Positions 39,601-51,289 are shown, numbered from the stretch's first letter. The stretch: DNA of 64,000 bases from Plazaster borealis (GCA_021014325.1 CM037457.1:10730538-10794537); one strand, 5' to 3'. Notes: generated by a model from the letters alone, not told the origin. Program-made: numbers and translations.

Positions 39601-42600
39601 TTTAAGGCAAGGTTATTAATTACTATGGGGTTTGTTTCCACCATAATTTTTTTTGTAAATGATGTCCAAAAGATTGGGCAACCATTGTATAAGTATGTTT
39701 ATAGAGCGTTTGTTCTGCAGAATGTCTGCCGAAAAATGGCAAAATGTCTCCTAAATGTTAAACATATATTATTTAAAGCTCTACATTGAGCAAATCTCTA
39801 CTGAAACACACATCACGGACAAAATCCTCTATCCACAGTCATTGGGAAGTAGTGTAAACTTCAAAATAGCATACAATTTGGTTAATCAGTATTTACTTGT
39901 GAACAACGTTTGTTTGACGATGATGCCGAAAAATGGCAAATAGACATCTCATTGTGAAATTCAGTATAAAACAGGGCTATTTCTTTGGAGACAAAGTCGG
40001 TAATTACAAAGTGTGCAGAGCAGAACTGCAACAATTTGTTCCAACTTCTTACGATTATAATTCTTAAACACCAACCAGTCTTTCATATTAATGTGCCTGT
40101 TTATTTGTCAATTGCTCTATGGGTTGTTGTTGCCGGCTAAAAAATGGCGAGTGAGTCAATCATGGTAAATTTTTGTACAACTTTAAATTTGCGCAAAGAT
40201 TTTCGGACGCGACAAATTGAATTTTTAAGTTTGGTCAGTAGAACATTGACTCAATGAGAAACTAGTTCAAACCCTCATGCTCCCTGCCTTGGGGCACTCA
40301 GCTTAAAGGAAGGCAGGCACCTCGGAAGCAGTTACAAATGACTGCTATTTCTTGCATGACTTAATAAGGGAAATTATGTATCCTCACCCATACAGGCCTT
40401 GTCTAGAGCCTGATTCCGGGGTAAGGGGGACACTCTACTGTCGGCTTAGCTTATATGAAAGAAGATGACCATTAGCCATACATTACCCTTACATGTTTCT
40501 CATTTATATATTAGTGACGAATACAAAATAATGTAAATTCGGGTGAATCATTATTATGTTTAATTAATCAAGGGTTTCACCGCAAATGGGGATCTGATGA
40601 AGGTTCCGTTTTCAAACTCATCGTTCACAATTAATTTAAACAAAATTACATTTTTGTATAAGCTTGTTTTTTCTCCTTTCCAGCCAACACAAAGATCAGA
40701 TGACACAACGTTGCCCGTCAAAACAGTGGAAGATTACTTACAGAAAAATTTCCCAAACAGATCCGGGGCTGATGGTGAAAGCTCCGTTAACAACAGAGTC
40801 AGGCTCGGCAGAGCAGGGAAATTGAAACGTAAGAAACTTTCACTTCTTTTTCTCTTTCAGTTATTTTCGGTAAACTTGTAACTCCATGACAAGTCATTAA
40901 ATATATGAAATGAAGTATTTTTTCCTGCCTGTGAAGAATCCGACAGTTTTTTTAAAGCGCTTGTTTTGTTGTTGCTTGCGTTGCATACCTCCAGTCGAAA
41001 AAGGTGAAAAGGGTAAATTTACAAACTAACAAAGGGACGCCGATTTCAATGTGAAATATTAGTTCTATTCTTGACTAGAGGGTAAGTAAGGGATCTAGGT
41101 AGGGTTCAGTGAGGGTTTTTCAGGTGCGTCACGGGTCTGACTGAAAGGGTACTATTAATAATACACGTCGGTTGATACTTACACAACTTTTTTAGAGAAC
41201 ATAAAAATGCCTTTTGATACCGACATTCCATACTTGATACATTGATTGTGTGCGGCAATAAATTCTCGTCACTCTGGCGAGGTTTGTTAAAGGTATTGAA
41301 TCGATTATTAGATTGCAGAACCAAATTGTGCTGAGTTCATAATCTTACATGATGTAAAGCTGATCGTATCATCAATCTATTTATGAGTTATTGCTTGGGG
41401 CGATGGCATCTTAAAGAAGGGTAGAAAATTCCAATAATTCAGATGGATTACTTGAAAAGACGCTCTTTCTCCCCCTTCTCTATTTATATCAAGATTGATT
41501 GTAAAGTTGATTTCTTATGAAAAACGCTTTACAAACAAGCCCCAACCCAAACTACTGTAGTCCTGCTGTAGTTGCTGGTGCCGTTTTCGTGCACACATGA
41601 AACCGTTGGAAACCGCGCATTCTACATTGCATTAATCATTAGTGCTAGCATTTTCTCTTATCCGTTATTGACATTCAGCAACAAGAATCCACCGAGATTT
41701 TCAAACCACGTTCATTCCCCTAAAACCAATCTCAAGATGTCCACCTCCAAGGACATGAAATCTTTTGAGATTTCTGTGTAACGGCCTGTCAAGAATTTGG
41801 CACTTATATGTGATACAACTCGACGTACGTCTACTGACGATAGCAACGATATCTGTATACACCGTGCCCATCGCTCTTCGAGACCTTGTTTACTTTGGGG
41901 AAGGGATGGAAATATGCCGGGTCACCGCCCTCAAATATGTAGATGCCTGGATGGTCTGACAAGACATGTGGATCTGCCAGCTTGAAAGTACGATATGTGG
42001 AAGGGAATATATTTCAAATCCCAGAACGGCAATAAAAGAACTACCATAGGCATAAAACCCCTTGGATTAACAGACTACAGCTATCTATAATAACAGTCAT
42101 ACCAATACTGCAAAAAACCTCCTGTGGGTTTTGCGGTGAGGTACATATCAAAGGCTCACGTTTGTATGCTTAACGCTACAATGTGAAACAATTGGACGTG
42201 TGTTGACGCGCGTGACGTTGTTTGACTGTATATATTCATTCTCGCATTGTGCTTAAATGCCAGAGACCAAGCCAGATAATCTCGCCAAACCGAGCTCTCA
42301 AACAACACCAAAGACGATAGTTGATCTGACTATAATAGGTGACGAAGATTGACGGGATAAGATCACTGAACCCCCCGAAACAGAAAATAACATGAGATGC
42401 TTTCTTATGCCACCAACGACTAAAAGTTTAGGTTTTGAGTGTCGAAAAGGGACATCGAAACAGGTGAAGGTAACAGCTGTTTGACTCTGGTGAAACGAGG
42501 CACCAGTATTACCTGACGTGTGGACTTAACCTCCAGTAATCCAGAAATAGCATCACGTCGAAAGCACCCCTCATCTTGAAATGCTCGATAACCCACAGGG

Positions 42601-45600
42601 GTTTCCCCTTCATATTACATCATTTCATATAACATGGAGTGGGGGGAAACGGCCCTTGCCATAACTGATTGGATACTTCAACGATGACAAATTAATACCA
42701 GCCTGCAATAGATGAGTTGCTCTCCCAGGATTACAACTTCTTAAGATAAACATTGTACTGTTTACATGTCCTACACATTACGTTGGACAAAACGGATGTG
42801 TTAAACATTGCAACTAATTTGAAAGTAGTGTGTTGTTGTGAATTATCTCTCTCTCTCTAACAGCCACGGAGTTATAACAGGTTTTAAACTAAAAGTTACT
42901 GAAAATGAACCACTCTTTAGATACTAAAACACCAACAAAGTATATGCACTTCTACCACAAGCCTTTATACATTATGTTTGATTGATATATGAAATTACTC
43001 AGTCTCTATGGGCATAAGAACGGAACATCTTACAACTTACTTGGGTATGGAATCGGGAATCGACGTCTATTTTTATAGAAGATCTCATGACTCACATGGA
43101 TGATGAATTGTTAGTAATTTTTGTACTGAGATTCGCTCACTTGTCGAAGGAGGTTTTTCAGAGTTGTTTCGTTAAATGAATAATGAAGTTTTCTGTAATT
43201 GCTGGCTTTTTTGTGTTTTACCCAGGCATGTTTCGTCGCAAATCCCGAAAAAGGTCATTCACTTATTGTCAGAATTAGAAGAAATATGTAAACACCCAAA
43301 CATTAAAAGATGCATGGAGTTTTTAGAAAAAAACCTTAAAGGTACTAGTATTCTAATTTCTTGAGATTTTGTTTCCAATATGGAATCGATCACCGGCCGG
43401 TTATGATATTCAGATTCAGCATTCATTTCACATAATTTTTATAGAGTATAAATTGACTGATCTCTCTCAATTGGAAGTGTTTGTTTTGGGGGGGGGGGTA
43501 ATAAATTATCCTTGCAGTAATTTAGAACGGAGCAAACTGTCAGTTATTGGATTTTTTAAGCTGACATTTATTAATTTTCCAAAATAAAGAAAACTAAAGG
43601 GAACATGGTTCTCGTTTTCTATCGCGCTAGGATTCTTCCGTGGAACTGTTCGTGCAAATATTGTTTGACGTGTTGTCCTTTGCTAATTTTGTTTGGGTAT
43701 TTTTGGAAATCATTTGAAATAAGTCTACACTCGTTCCAAGTGCATTCTCTACACCCTTTGATAAAGAAAAAATGGGCACTGACTTAAATTAAGAGTTGTG
43801 TGATATTTGGTGTTGTTTTGAATTGTCAGAACCTACAAAATAGTACCACCTGTGATATTTAATTACATAAAGTCCAATGATTGTGATGCAAACCCAAATG
43901 TTTACGAGATGACTCCTTAAATTGTTAAATGAACATCAAGTTCAGTTATGCGAGTTGTTTATACATTGCCACTGCAAGGTAATGGGTGACAGTGCAATAA
44001 TATGCAATATTGGACAATAGATATATACCAACGACCAACTCCTTCGTCATCATTGATGAACTGCGTGACAATATCATCCACAACGGCGCGAAATGAGACT
44101 ATTATATAATTAATAACCTCCCAGCGCTCCCCCGCCTGTAAACCGCACCACCCTTTTTATTGCTCTTTCTGATCAAATCGAGCGTTGCCTCAAACCGAGG
44201 CCTCCAACTGGTGGACGTGTGAGTTTTGAAACGTAACTGCAGTACCTTCAAGGGTGAGCCATTCATAGGGTAATAAAAGCGAGGCGTCACGGATGAATAT
44301 GACAGACAGGGGCATAGAATGAAAAGGTTGGTGGAGGGATCTCCAGTTTGGTGCGCACGCGGCGAAGCTTGTCGGGTTGAAGATGAGGGAATTAATACCC
44401 ACACTGCTGCTCTGTAGAAGCGAAATTGGACAATTAAAATCAAACAGTTGTTCACTTTTCACGCAACCTTAGTCCCGCGCAAATGTTAGAGACCGCTTTT
44501 TTTAAACAGACCAACAATAAGACCACTGTGCCGGTCGGCAGTTCCTCCAAATAGAAAGTTTCATATAATCATAGGAATGAAAAGCATAAAGTACACCTCT
44601 GGTTTGTGCCGCTTTGTTTCCCCTTCTCTGGTACAATCACATGTTGTTGTATTTTCTTAAGATATTAACCAACAATGAACTTCATGCCCTGCAGATAAAC
44701 ACATAAAGTGCTAGGTGCATGTCGAGATCAAGAAGAGTAGACCAGAGCCGCTTATAAAAAAACCCAGCTTGGTGATAATCGATGGGTCCCGTTGACAATC
44801 ACACGTTTTTCAATTCTTTTAAATTAGTTAAGGTGCAATAATTGTGATACCCTGCAGACAAACACATAAAAAGCAACTTGCATGTCCACATCAGAACCGG
44901 CGCGTATAGAGGCCGCGGTGATAAACCCAAGAGGTGAGGTACTGACGAATGGGTGCAATTTAGTTCTTGATTTCTAAGGCACAATGATAACATTTTGAGT
45001 ATTTTTTTTCTTAATTAAAATCACTCAACATCAATCATTGCATGTTTGAAAGTAATCAAGCAAATAATGAAGATCGAGATGAGTGTCAACTAATCATTTT
45101 GTAAACCAAGCTGCCTTTGGTAGCACATTGGGTGTCTTCTTTAGGCTGATTACGTCGCTATACAATCTTCGTTATCATTGAAGTAACACAAATTGTAAAC
45201 TTATTAATGGCAGACGAAAAGCTATTACATTTCGTCGAGTTGTCGAACCCCCCAAGAGCTAACTTTGAATGAAGCTCTCGTGCATATTCCCATCTGACCA
45301 TGTTTTCAATCGTCGAAAGATTGGGCGGGAAGTGCTGGAAAAATCCACACAATTGTCTTATAATCCCTTTGCGTATGACCGAACGGTTGCTAAGGTCTTT
45401 TATACTTTCGAAACTAGTTTATCCTGTCATAGTATAGCAGACATGCCTGCAGGCAAACTGAAGTTGGATCATATGGCGCCCCCTAAAAAACAGCCTGTTG
45501 TTAGAAACTTTAAAATTAAGTGCAAGAGAGAATTGTCATTGGTTCTTATGAGTCTGCAGACCCATTACCCCGAAATGTGTTTTTAAAATCAGCGCTCGTT

Positions 45601-48600
45601 TGAATTATTTCATTGATTTCTGACCATCAAATTTTCTTAGAACTGACAGGTCGTTCATAACTGTCGTATATTAGAGGCCTGCGTGTTTCTTGAATCATAT
45701 GGCCGGTCCGCGGTACTTGCGTATATAGGGAAAGACCGCATGGATTATGAAGACCTCGTTGACAGCAATATTAAAGAGAAATATCAGAGTCAATTTATTA
45801 ATAGGTGATACACAAGGGAATCTGCTTGTAAATCCGACAGACTCTTGTATGTACCGAAAGGAAAAGAACTGACGGGATATTTTGCCAAAAACAGACGTAG
45901 ACTTGTATGAGGGTATCGACGCGACTCAGCTTAGAACTTAAAACTCATCTACGCTTTGCATAATGATGGTGGGTCCGTTAAGGAACTCTAAATCAAACAA
46001 CAAAACCCAAACCATGTAGTATCTAAAAGCACCATTAATCACTTTAGTCCTGAAAGAAAGTTTTCGTTATTTGTTACTCTCATCTCAGTGTTTTAGCAGA
46101 ATTACACAGAATGAACTTTTATGCATGTGAGGTGAAGGTAACGGGACGTTCACGGACTTCATTGACTGCCACCTGTGATCAACCACTAATAACACCTTAA
46201 ATCGTATATAATGGTCACTTTGAGAAGATGTATCGTTTACATTTCTCGATAAGTTTCTGCGGTAAAGAGTTAACAAGCGCAGCTGGGCAGAAATATCAAA
46301 GTGTAAATGCGATCGTGCTTGGACGTTTTGACGTGGAAGGTCCAGCGAGGCATATGAAGAGTCTCTTGGGGGCAAAGTGAATGGATTTGTTGGCCGGTCA
46401 AACGGTGCAAAGTGCCCGGCCGGTGACTGAGTTTTGCTGGTGCCGTCGGTTTGCCGATAGGGTGGTTTGGTTTACTGCCGTAGGGCGTTCACACGGACGT
46501 CAGTAGTGTAAGGGGGAACGAGCTTCTCACGACACCGGCTGCAAAAGCATCGCCTTTACCGCCATGCAAACTATCGAATTGACGCCAGTATCGCGAATCT
46601 GGAATCGATGCATGGGAATTTGTGGAACAATTCGAATATGCCGTACAAACCAAAATATTTTCTGATCTTCTAATTGTACATAGCTTAGGACCTGTTGTTT
46701 TAGGACTCAATAAGATAATAATGATCATTTCAAAACTGTTCAACTTAAACCACAACAACTTTGACTTTGACAAAAAATTACTTTTGGCATTAGACCAAAA
46801 CATCTCTCCACCAAATCAATTTAATCAACCCATACACAGAAGGTAGATCTTACCGTCAAAGTGGTCCGGGACAGAAAGTATTTTGACCTTACGCATTTGT
46901 TTTCTGTTAATATTTCAAAGACGCTCATGGAAATACATCGGGATGTCATAGCCTTTACTACTGTGGGGAAAGGACTTTGTAGAAACCGAATGTTTTGTTG
47001 ATACAATCGAGTAGAGCACCCATATCTCTATATCAAGCGAAACTTTCGATCTCACATTCATTTTGAAAGATCGTTGACAATCACCAGGACGAATTTTTTT
47101 GCCTAAGCAGAACTTGTTAGAAATGAACTGTTAATGAAGAACTATTAACTCTAAAGGAAAGGTGTTATGCTTCATATCTTAATGACACACTACTGAGGCG
47201 TCTCGCCTTTGGGGTGGAATGCGAGAACACCAAGTGTTTACAGAACGCTCGGCAAATCTGCTTTCATATTTGGACAGAAAGTATGAAAGTAACTTTTAGA
47301 ATGTTAGTTTCGACTGTTTCAAATTTCTACAGCCGGTATTACCTTTACATGAGCTATGGCATAACTAATCAAACAAAGTATAAGAATAGTAAAATTGTAG
47401 TTAAAAGGCAAGCCCCCCTTCTTACAACTTAATTTATTTTTTGTACTATTGATTTCAAAACTTTCTTTTGAAAAAAAAGTGAATAACTGTTCTGAATGTT
47501 GATTGCCATGTGCTGGTTGTGTAATGACGTATTTAGAATATGACCTAGATAAACTAAAGTTCCCACTTCTGAATAAACTGGTATCAAGTCCAATAATTGA
47601 CTTAAATTGTCCATGGTTGGTTTCTGTGTATAAACACATAATGTATGCACGCACCTGTTAACGGGGTATACTCATACCACCCGTAACACCAACACCATAT
47701 TTTGTTCATTTTTAGTTAAAGTTAAATTTTGACTTTTCCTAACTCATAGGCTTACACATCCTCAGTATATTTTGTTTTGTTGAAGTTCTGAACTCTCTTT
47801 CACTCCCTCCTCAACACCCGGGACTTTTTATCCAAATCACTTTTTGAACCCTTTTTTACAGAATAAATAAAATGTGACATCACGTGTATATGCTATACAT
47901 CACTTTGGATTGTTATTCTGCTCGCGCCACATCGTCGCATACCATGTGTCAAAACCTTAGGTATATAAATGATCACACATTGAAATGGAGCTTGTACTTG
48001 ACATCAAAAGGGAATTTTTTTCCACCTTTCGAAAACTGCTGCAGTTCGCCATTCGTAGCCAAATTATGTGTAACAATGGTCTTTGTCGTTGTGCCAGTCA
48101 TGTGAAACGCTATAACTATTTAGACATTAATTTAATGTTCCTTATATCATACAGGCTTCAAGGCTTAATTAAAATCGTGGGTATATCTGGGGACCTTTTG
48201 AGACTCTGGCTTCAGTTGAGGCTTTGATTCCATCAGTCATTGTGCAGCTATGTGCGTTCAGCATGCGGCTTCCAATGTCTTAATATTGACTGATGCGTGA
48301 GCCTGAGGCCGAGACGTCATTTCGAAAACGCCTCAAAGCCTGCCCTCAATCGTTTTACATTATTATGTCAGTGTGTTGAAATATATTCTCGTGGCTTTGC
48401 ACCCACTTTAAATCATTCAGACAATGGAACGGACGAGGCTGTGAGCAAATTAGTCTGGTGCCTTTTGTAGATTGACCATGCATTATTGCTACTGAGACAA
48501 ATATGACTGTGTTAAGATACAGAGTCTTTCGATTGATAAACGTTAACCAGAGTGACATTTTATTTATTTCAACATTTCAGCGCCAACAATGTTAAACATG

Positions 48601-51289
48601 AAGACAATTGAGCGGGAAAACGCACGGGCAAGCTGCCAACCACGTGACACGGTCCTTGACAGCTACAAAGAACTCAACATCCCCAAGGGCTTCGACACCA
48701 AGGTCTTCCCAGCATGCATTGTGGTTCAACGCTGTAAAAGTGGAGGCTGTTGCCGTGACGACCAGGAGTGCGTGCCCAGAAGTAACGGCAAACAGAATGT
48801 TTCCAAACTGGTAAGAAACTACCCCAAACCATCCCAATAGGAAGGTATCTTTATCCTGATTGGAACCCATCGCCACAATCGGGTTACCCATTTGATGCAG
48901 CGACACATTCTGCCAAGCTATCCCAGTTGGGTTCTACGTAAACCCTGATCAGAACCTCCTTCTTCCAAGGACAAAATCGATGACCCCAATCGAGAGAAAT
49001 TCCAGAGTGACAGTGCCAACTCCTGCATCCACTTCTCATTTACAAACGAGCCACATAATGTCAAGCACTGCAGTCCATTACTGTGTACATGTATTTTGAC
49101 CTTATCATTGTGTGTGAACTTTACCAGTCTGAATTTAAATTAATCATTTTATAAACCCTGAGCTTGTTTTCAAAAAGAGCTAAGATTGATCTTAAGTGCG
49201 AATCAGTCTTAATCGCTAAGCAATGTGTGATGTCACCGTGATGTCACAATACAAATCACTATTGCAATACTGGCAACTCATCTTGTTAATAAGGTGAATC
49301 TTAGTGCGTTGTGAAATCGAGCCATAGTAATAGTTATCCTGCGGGCCATGATCTACACCACAAAATCTGGGATGTTAAATTGACTCCATTGTTGTTGTCA
49401 CATAGATATCGAGGAGAGGATCAAAATTAACATCATAATGGTTAAAGTTACACCAATGTAGATGTTTTGGCAGAAACTAGTGTTATTTCAAGACCCTGTG
49501 ATGTAAATTTTGATTCGTTAGTCGATATCTATATGTGACAACACCCGTGGTGTTAATTTCAACACCCCAGTTTTTGCATTGTATGCTCAGGGCTCGATTT
49601 CACAAAGCACCAAGATTCATCTTAAGATGAGTTGTCAGTTGTGACATCACACTTCTCTTAGCAGTGAAAATTTATTAACCCTTAAGATTTATCTTAGAGT
49701 TGTTTGAAATCGACCCCAGATCAGTGTTTTGGTAGGTAGGTATACACATTCAAACTGGGGACCCATAACAAAAGAAAACAATAGGGTTCCCGGTGAGATA
49801 AAGGTCCCCATTTGGAGAGCGTGTACAAAACCAATCCGAAGTGTGTAGAATCACATTTCTTTGTTAATCCTTTTTCCTTTTTTCAATTCAATAATATATA
49901 TTATCTCCTTCATTTTGCAGTTCTTGGTGAACACATTGGTCACCACACGGTCCATCGTGGAGGACGTTCACTGCGAATGTGTGGAGAAACCTGATTTCTG
50001 TTCCCCGCCCGAGACGGACTGCCCGAACGGCAAGGTGTGGAGTTACGGGCAGTGTGGCTGCACTTGTCACTACCGGTGCCCCAAACCCTTCTTGCAGGAC
50101 GAGAATACATGTGCCTGTGATTGCTTGATGAATAATCGCGTCTGTAAGAACATCCAACGGGGACGCAAGGACTTGAAGCTATCCGTCGAGGAGTGCGAGT
50201 ACGTACATTTGTTAAATCTCAAATTATCTCGTACTTTTCAAGAAACAATCTTGCACACAGCTGATCATTTTTGACTTAACCCTTACACTTATAAAGAACG
50301 ATGCATTCAAGGGACACACCGGCTGAGTTGGGCTTTTTGGGCTACAAAATAGACTAAAATATGACTTCAACGGTCTTCCAGGAATGAAGAAGAACAGTTT
50401 TTAAAAAAAAATCATCAAATTTAGCCGTTTTTGAGCATTTTTAAACAAAAACGAAGGTCACGTGATAGTTTGAACCACAAACTGGTTCAAACAATCACGT
50501 AACCTTCCGAGTTAGTTTTACTTCCAGCCGTTTAAAAGTAACTTACCAAACCAAATTGAATTTTTTTTTTTACACAATTATTAACGAGTAACTGACGAAA
50601 AAGATCATGTATTCAAATTATCGCTACAAGATGTAAATAATGGTGAAGAATCCAACGTAAGATTCGCATTCAAAGAGTCCGTGTAACGGAGGCGTGTTGC
50701 ATGGCCCAAAGGCGTGGAGCAATCACAACGTAAGCCTTGGGGGCATATCCCGTCAGCCGGCGCTACATCCCGTGGGGCCAGAGAGCGTTGAAACCTAGGG
50801 GCATGAACTCCTCAGCTTGCCAATAGCCGTGGCTTCGGAGCTTGTCTGGGGGTTGGGAGCCAGACCATAATCACGTTTGGTTCCAAGGGGGTTTTAGGCA
50901 GTGCCCGTGTTGGATTGACTGCGCTGCACACACTCGGCTGGAAAAGCGTATACGCTGACCTTTGACCGCGTTTCGGTTTTTTCACTATTTTTCGTTAATT
51001 GCGTGCTAATTTTATGATTTTTTTTGTTTTAACATCAAATTATTTATTGTTTGTGACTCTACTTCACTAAATTACGTAAATGGTGAGCCGGTGTGTCCCT
51101 TTAACCCCCAAACATGTATTGGTTTTCACTGAAATATTCTCACAGAAGATATTAATAGTTAAATAATTATTATTTTGTCTTCTTCTTTCCAGCTGTGTTC
51201 GTAGAGGATTATGTGCCACTCCCAATTGTGTCAACGGACGATTTTCGTTGTACAAGTGTAAATGCGTTCAGGAGCAGCAATCGAGATAA
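24556..51289 (+). CDS. VEGF/PDGF-family growth factor, gene 1 (complete, 5 exons)
   Basis: Coding exons are 24556-24669, 40684-40828, 48581-48810, 49921-50198 and 51193-51289; they join in frame to 287 aa and a TAA stop. Residues 1-32 look like a signal peptide (cleavage after Ser-His-Ala). Residues 105-183 form a PDGF/VEGF cystine-knot domain with all eight cysteines (C105, C132, C138, C143, C144, C150, C181, C183) and an N-glycosylation site at N159. Residues 190-280 are cysteine-rich, with two C-x10-C-x-C-x-C motifs (C197-C212, C216-C231) and a related C-x9-C-x-C (C268-C280), as in the C-terminal domain of VEGF-C/D. The predicted role is a secreted, disulfide-linked dimeric ligand for a VEGFR/PDGFR-type receptor. 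All introns are GT-AG, phases 0, 1, 0, 2, identical to gene 2. The family call is strong; the first two exons are less certain. The spacer between C138 and C143 is two residues longer than in vertebrate VEGF/PDGF. Orthology to a named echinoderm Vegf is not assigned. Confidence 0.88.
30024..30066 (-). repeat. GAAGA...CGAAACGTCGAG retroelement-tail-like motif
   Basis: On the minus strand the segment contains GAAGACAGTTTCAGC, then GTCCGAAACGTCGAG. The same layout occurs at 53091-53133 (plus) and at 63544-63583 (minus). It resembles short conserved hairpin tails found in dispersed retroelements. The element body was not identified. Confidence 0.4.
30555..30943. repeat. TTAA-type MITE, diverged copy
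   Basis: Starts at TTAAAGGCATTATACAGGAT and ends CGTGTATAATACCTTCAA, the right TTAA being mutated to TCAA. The interior shares ATATGCATGAA and ACAAACCTGTGAAA with the elements at 14440 and 31118, but the second half differs. Confidence 0.65.
31118..31464. repeat. TTAA-flanked MITE, copy 2
   Basis: Bounded by TTAA at 31118-31121 and 31461-31464. It is very similar to the copy at 14440-14778 from end to end, with the same outer sequences GGTATTGTACACTTTGG and CCAATAGTGTACAGGGC. Confidence 0.85.
34956..34980. repeat. (TTTG)n microsatellite
   Basis: Five TGTT/TTTG units within a T-rich stretch. Confidence 0.8.
36069..36297. repeat. Foldback MITE, family copy B
   Basis: Same family as 12767-13004 and 49354-49583. 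The left arm contains GTTAAAATTGACACCAT and the right arm ATTAACACCCCAGTTTTTGC. The centre contains GTGTTATTTTAACACCC. Confidence 0.85.
40684..40828 (+). CDS. Gene 1 exon 2: N-terminal propeptide-like segment
   Basis: A clean acceptor (CTCCTTTCCAG|CCAACA) and donor (GAAAC|GTAAGA) bracket 145 nt that enter in phase 0 and leave in phase 1, as needed to join exons 1 and 3. It codes residues 39-86. The stretch VKTVEDYLQKNFP aligns with VRTPLEFLRVFFP of gene 2 exon 2, and SVNNRVRLGRAGK with SVQNAWRAGR, so the two exons look homologous. In PDGF/VEGF proteins this position precedes the knot domain and is often removed or flexible. An N-R-S glycosylation site is present. Confidence 0.75.
40829..48580 (+). 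other. Gene 1 intron 2, about 7.8 kb
   Basis: GT-AG, phase 1. It contains a short splice-flanked segment at 43226-43341 that does not keep the gene 1 frame, a degenerate direct repeat at 44655-44960 and a G-run near 43490. Otherwise no coding signal. Confidence 0.6.
44655..44960. repeat. Degenerate direct repeat, unit about 165 bp
   Basis: CCCTGCAGATAAACACATAAA near 44685 recurs as CCCTGCAGACAAACACATAAA near 44853, followed in both by a GCATGTC segment, a GGTGATAA segment and GAATGGGT/CGATGGGT. The copies are well diverged. Confidence 0.6.
48581..48810 (+). CDS. Gene 1 exon 3: first six cystine-knot cysteines
   Basis: The acceptor is AACATTTCAG and the donor AAACTG|GTAAGA; the exon enters in phase 1 and leaves in phase 0. 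It codes residues 88-163. The signature PACIVVQRCKSGGCC matches the PDGF/VEGF family pattern except for a longer spacer between RC and GCC. Upstream, SCQPRDTVLDSY supplies the first knot cysteine. N159-V-S is a glycosylation sequon at about the position of the conserved VEGF-A site. Confidence 0.93.
49156..49324. repeat. Short inverted-repeat MITE in gene 1 intron 3
   Basis: The left part has GAGCTAAGATTGATCTTAAG; the right end, reverse-complemented, reads GGCTCGATTTCACAACGCAC and then TAAGATTCAC. It resembles the element at 49588 in end sequence and in the internal TGTGATGTCAC/GTGACATCAC segment. Confidence 0.65.
49354..49583. repeat. Foldback MITE, family copy C, in gene 1 intron 3
   Basis: Begins TACACCACAAAATCTGGGAT and ends CCCCAGTTTTTGCATTGTA, with inner ATATGTGACAACACCCGTGG. 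It is the third copy of the family at 12767 and 36069. Confidence 0.85.
49588..49719. repeat. Short inverted-repeat MITE in gene 1 intron 3
   Basis: Begins CAGGGCTCGATTTCACAAAG and ends GTTTGAAATCGACCCC, an imperfect terminal inverted repeat. Internal CTTAAGAT segments are also inverted. It lies about 5 bp from the preceding element. Confidence 0.75.
49921..50198 (+). CDS. Gene 1 exon 4: knot end and cysteine-rich repeats
   Basis: The acceptor is CATTTTGCAG and the donor GTGCGA|GTACGT; it enters in phase 0 and leaves in phase 2. It codes residues 164-255. CECVEKP supplies the last two knot cysteines (C181, C183). Then come C190 and two consecutive C-x10-C-x-C-x-C motifs (CPNGKVWSYGQCGCTC and CPKPFLQDENTCACDC), the Balbiani-ring-type cysteine pattern known from the C-terminus of VEGF-C and VEGF-D. 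A basic stretch RGRK (243-246) precedes the exon end. Confidence 0.93.
50307..51104. repeat. About 800-bp inverted-repeat transposon filling gene 1 intron 4
   Basis: Left end AAGGGACACACCGGCTGAG; right end, reverse-complemented, AAAGGGACACACCGGCTCAC. The right flank is TTAA (51101-51104) and the left is a mutated TCAA. Inside, a 25-bp hairpin (arms 50453-50477 and 50483-50507, two mismatches) and a GC-rich block at about 50690-50940 are seen. No transposase frame was found. It occupies about four fifths of the 994-bp intron. Confidence 0.85.
51193..51289 (+). CDS. Gene 1 exon 5: C-terminal cysteine-rich tail and stop
   Basis: The acceptor is CTTCTTTCCAG; the exon completes the split Asp codon, codes 31 further residues and ends in TAA (51287-51289). 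It contains C257, C263, C268, C278 and C280, including a C-x9-C-x-C motif that continues the pattern of exon 4, and finishes with VQEQQSR. Confidence 0.9.

Larger units (their letters stand above)
24670..40683 (+). other. Gene 1 intron 1, about 16 kb
   Basis: Begins GTAAGA and ends after a pyrimidine-rich tract, CTCCTTTCCAG. It holds transposon-derived sequence at 30024, 30555-30943, 31118-31464 and 36069-36297, a C-run near 27755, a TTTG microsatellite at 34956 and otherwise unique-looking AT-rich DNA. I saw no further exon that would keep frame, but a short one cannot be excluded. Confidence 0.55.

Noticed and set aside
43226..43341. Cassette exon of gene 1 reading ELEEICKHPNIKRC
   Set aside because: That frame needs an incoming phase of 2, but exon 2 ends in phase 1 and joins exon 3 directly in frame. 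Kept only as a possible poison exon.
48592..48906. 104-codon minus-strand frame
   Set aside because: It is the antisense shadow of the gene 1 knot exon.
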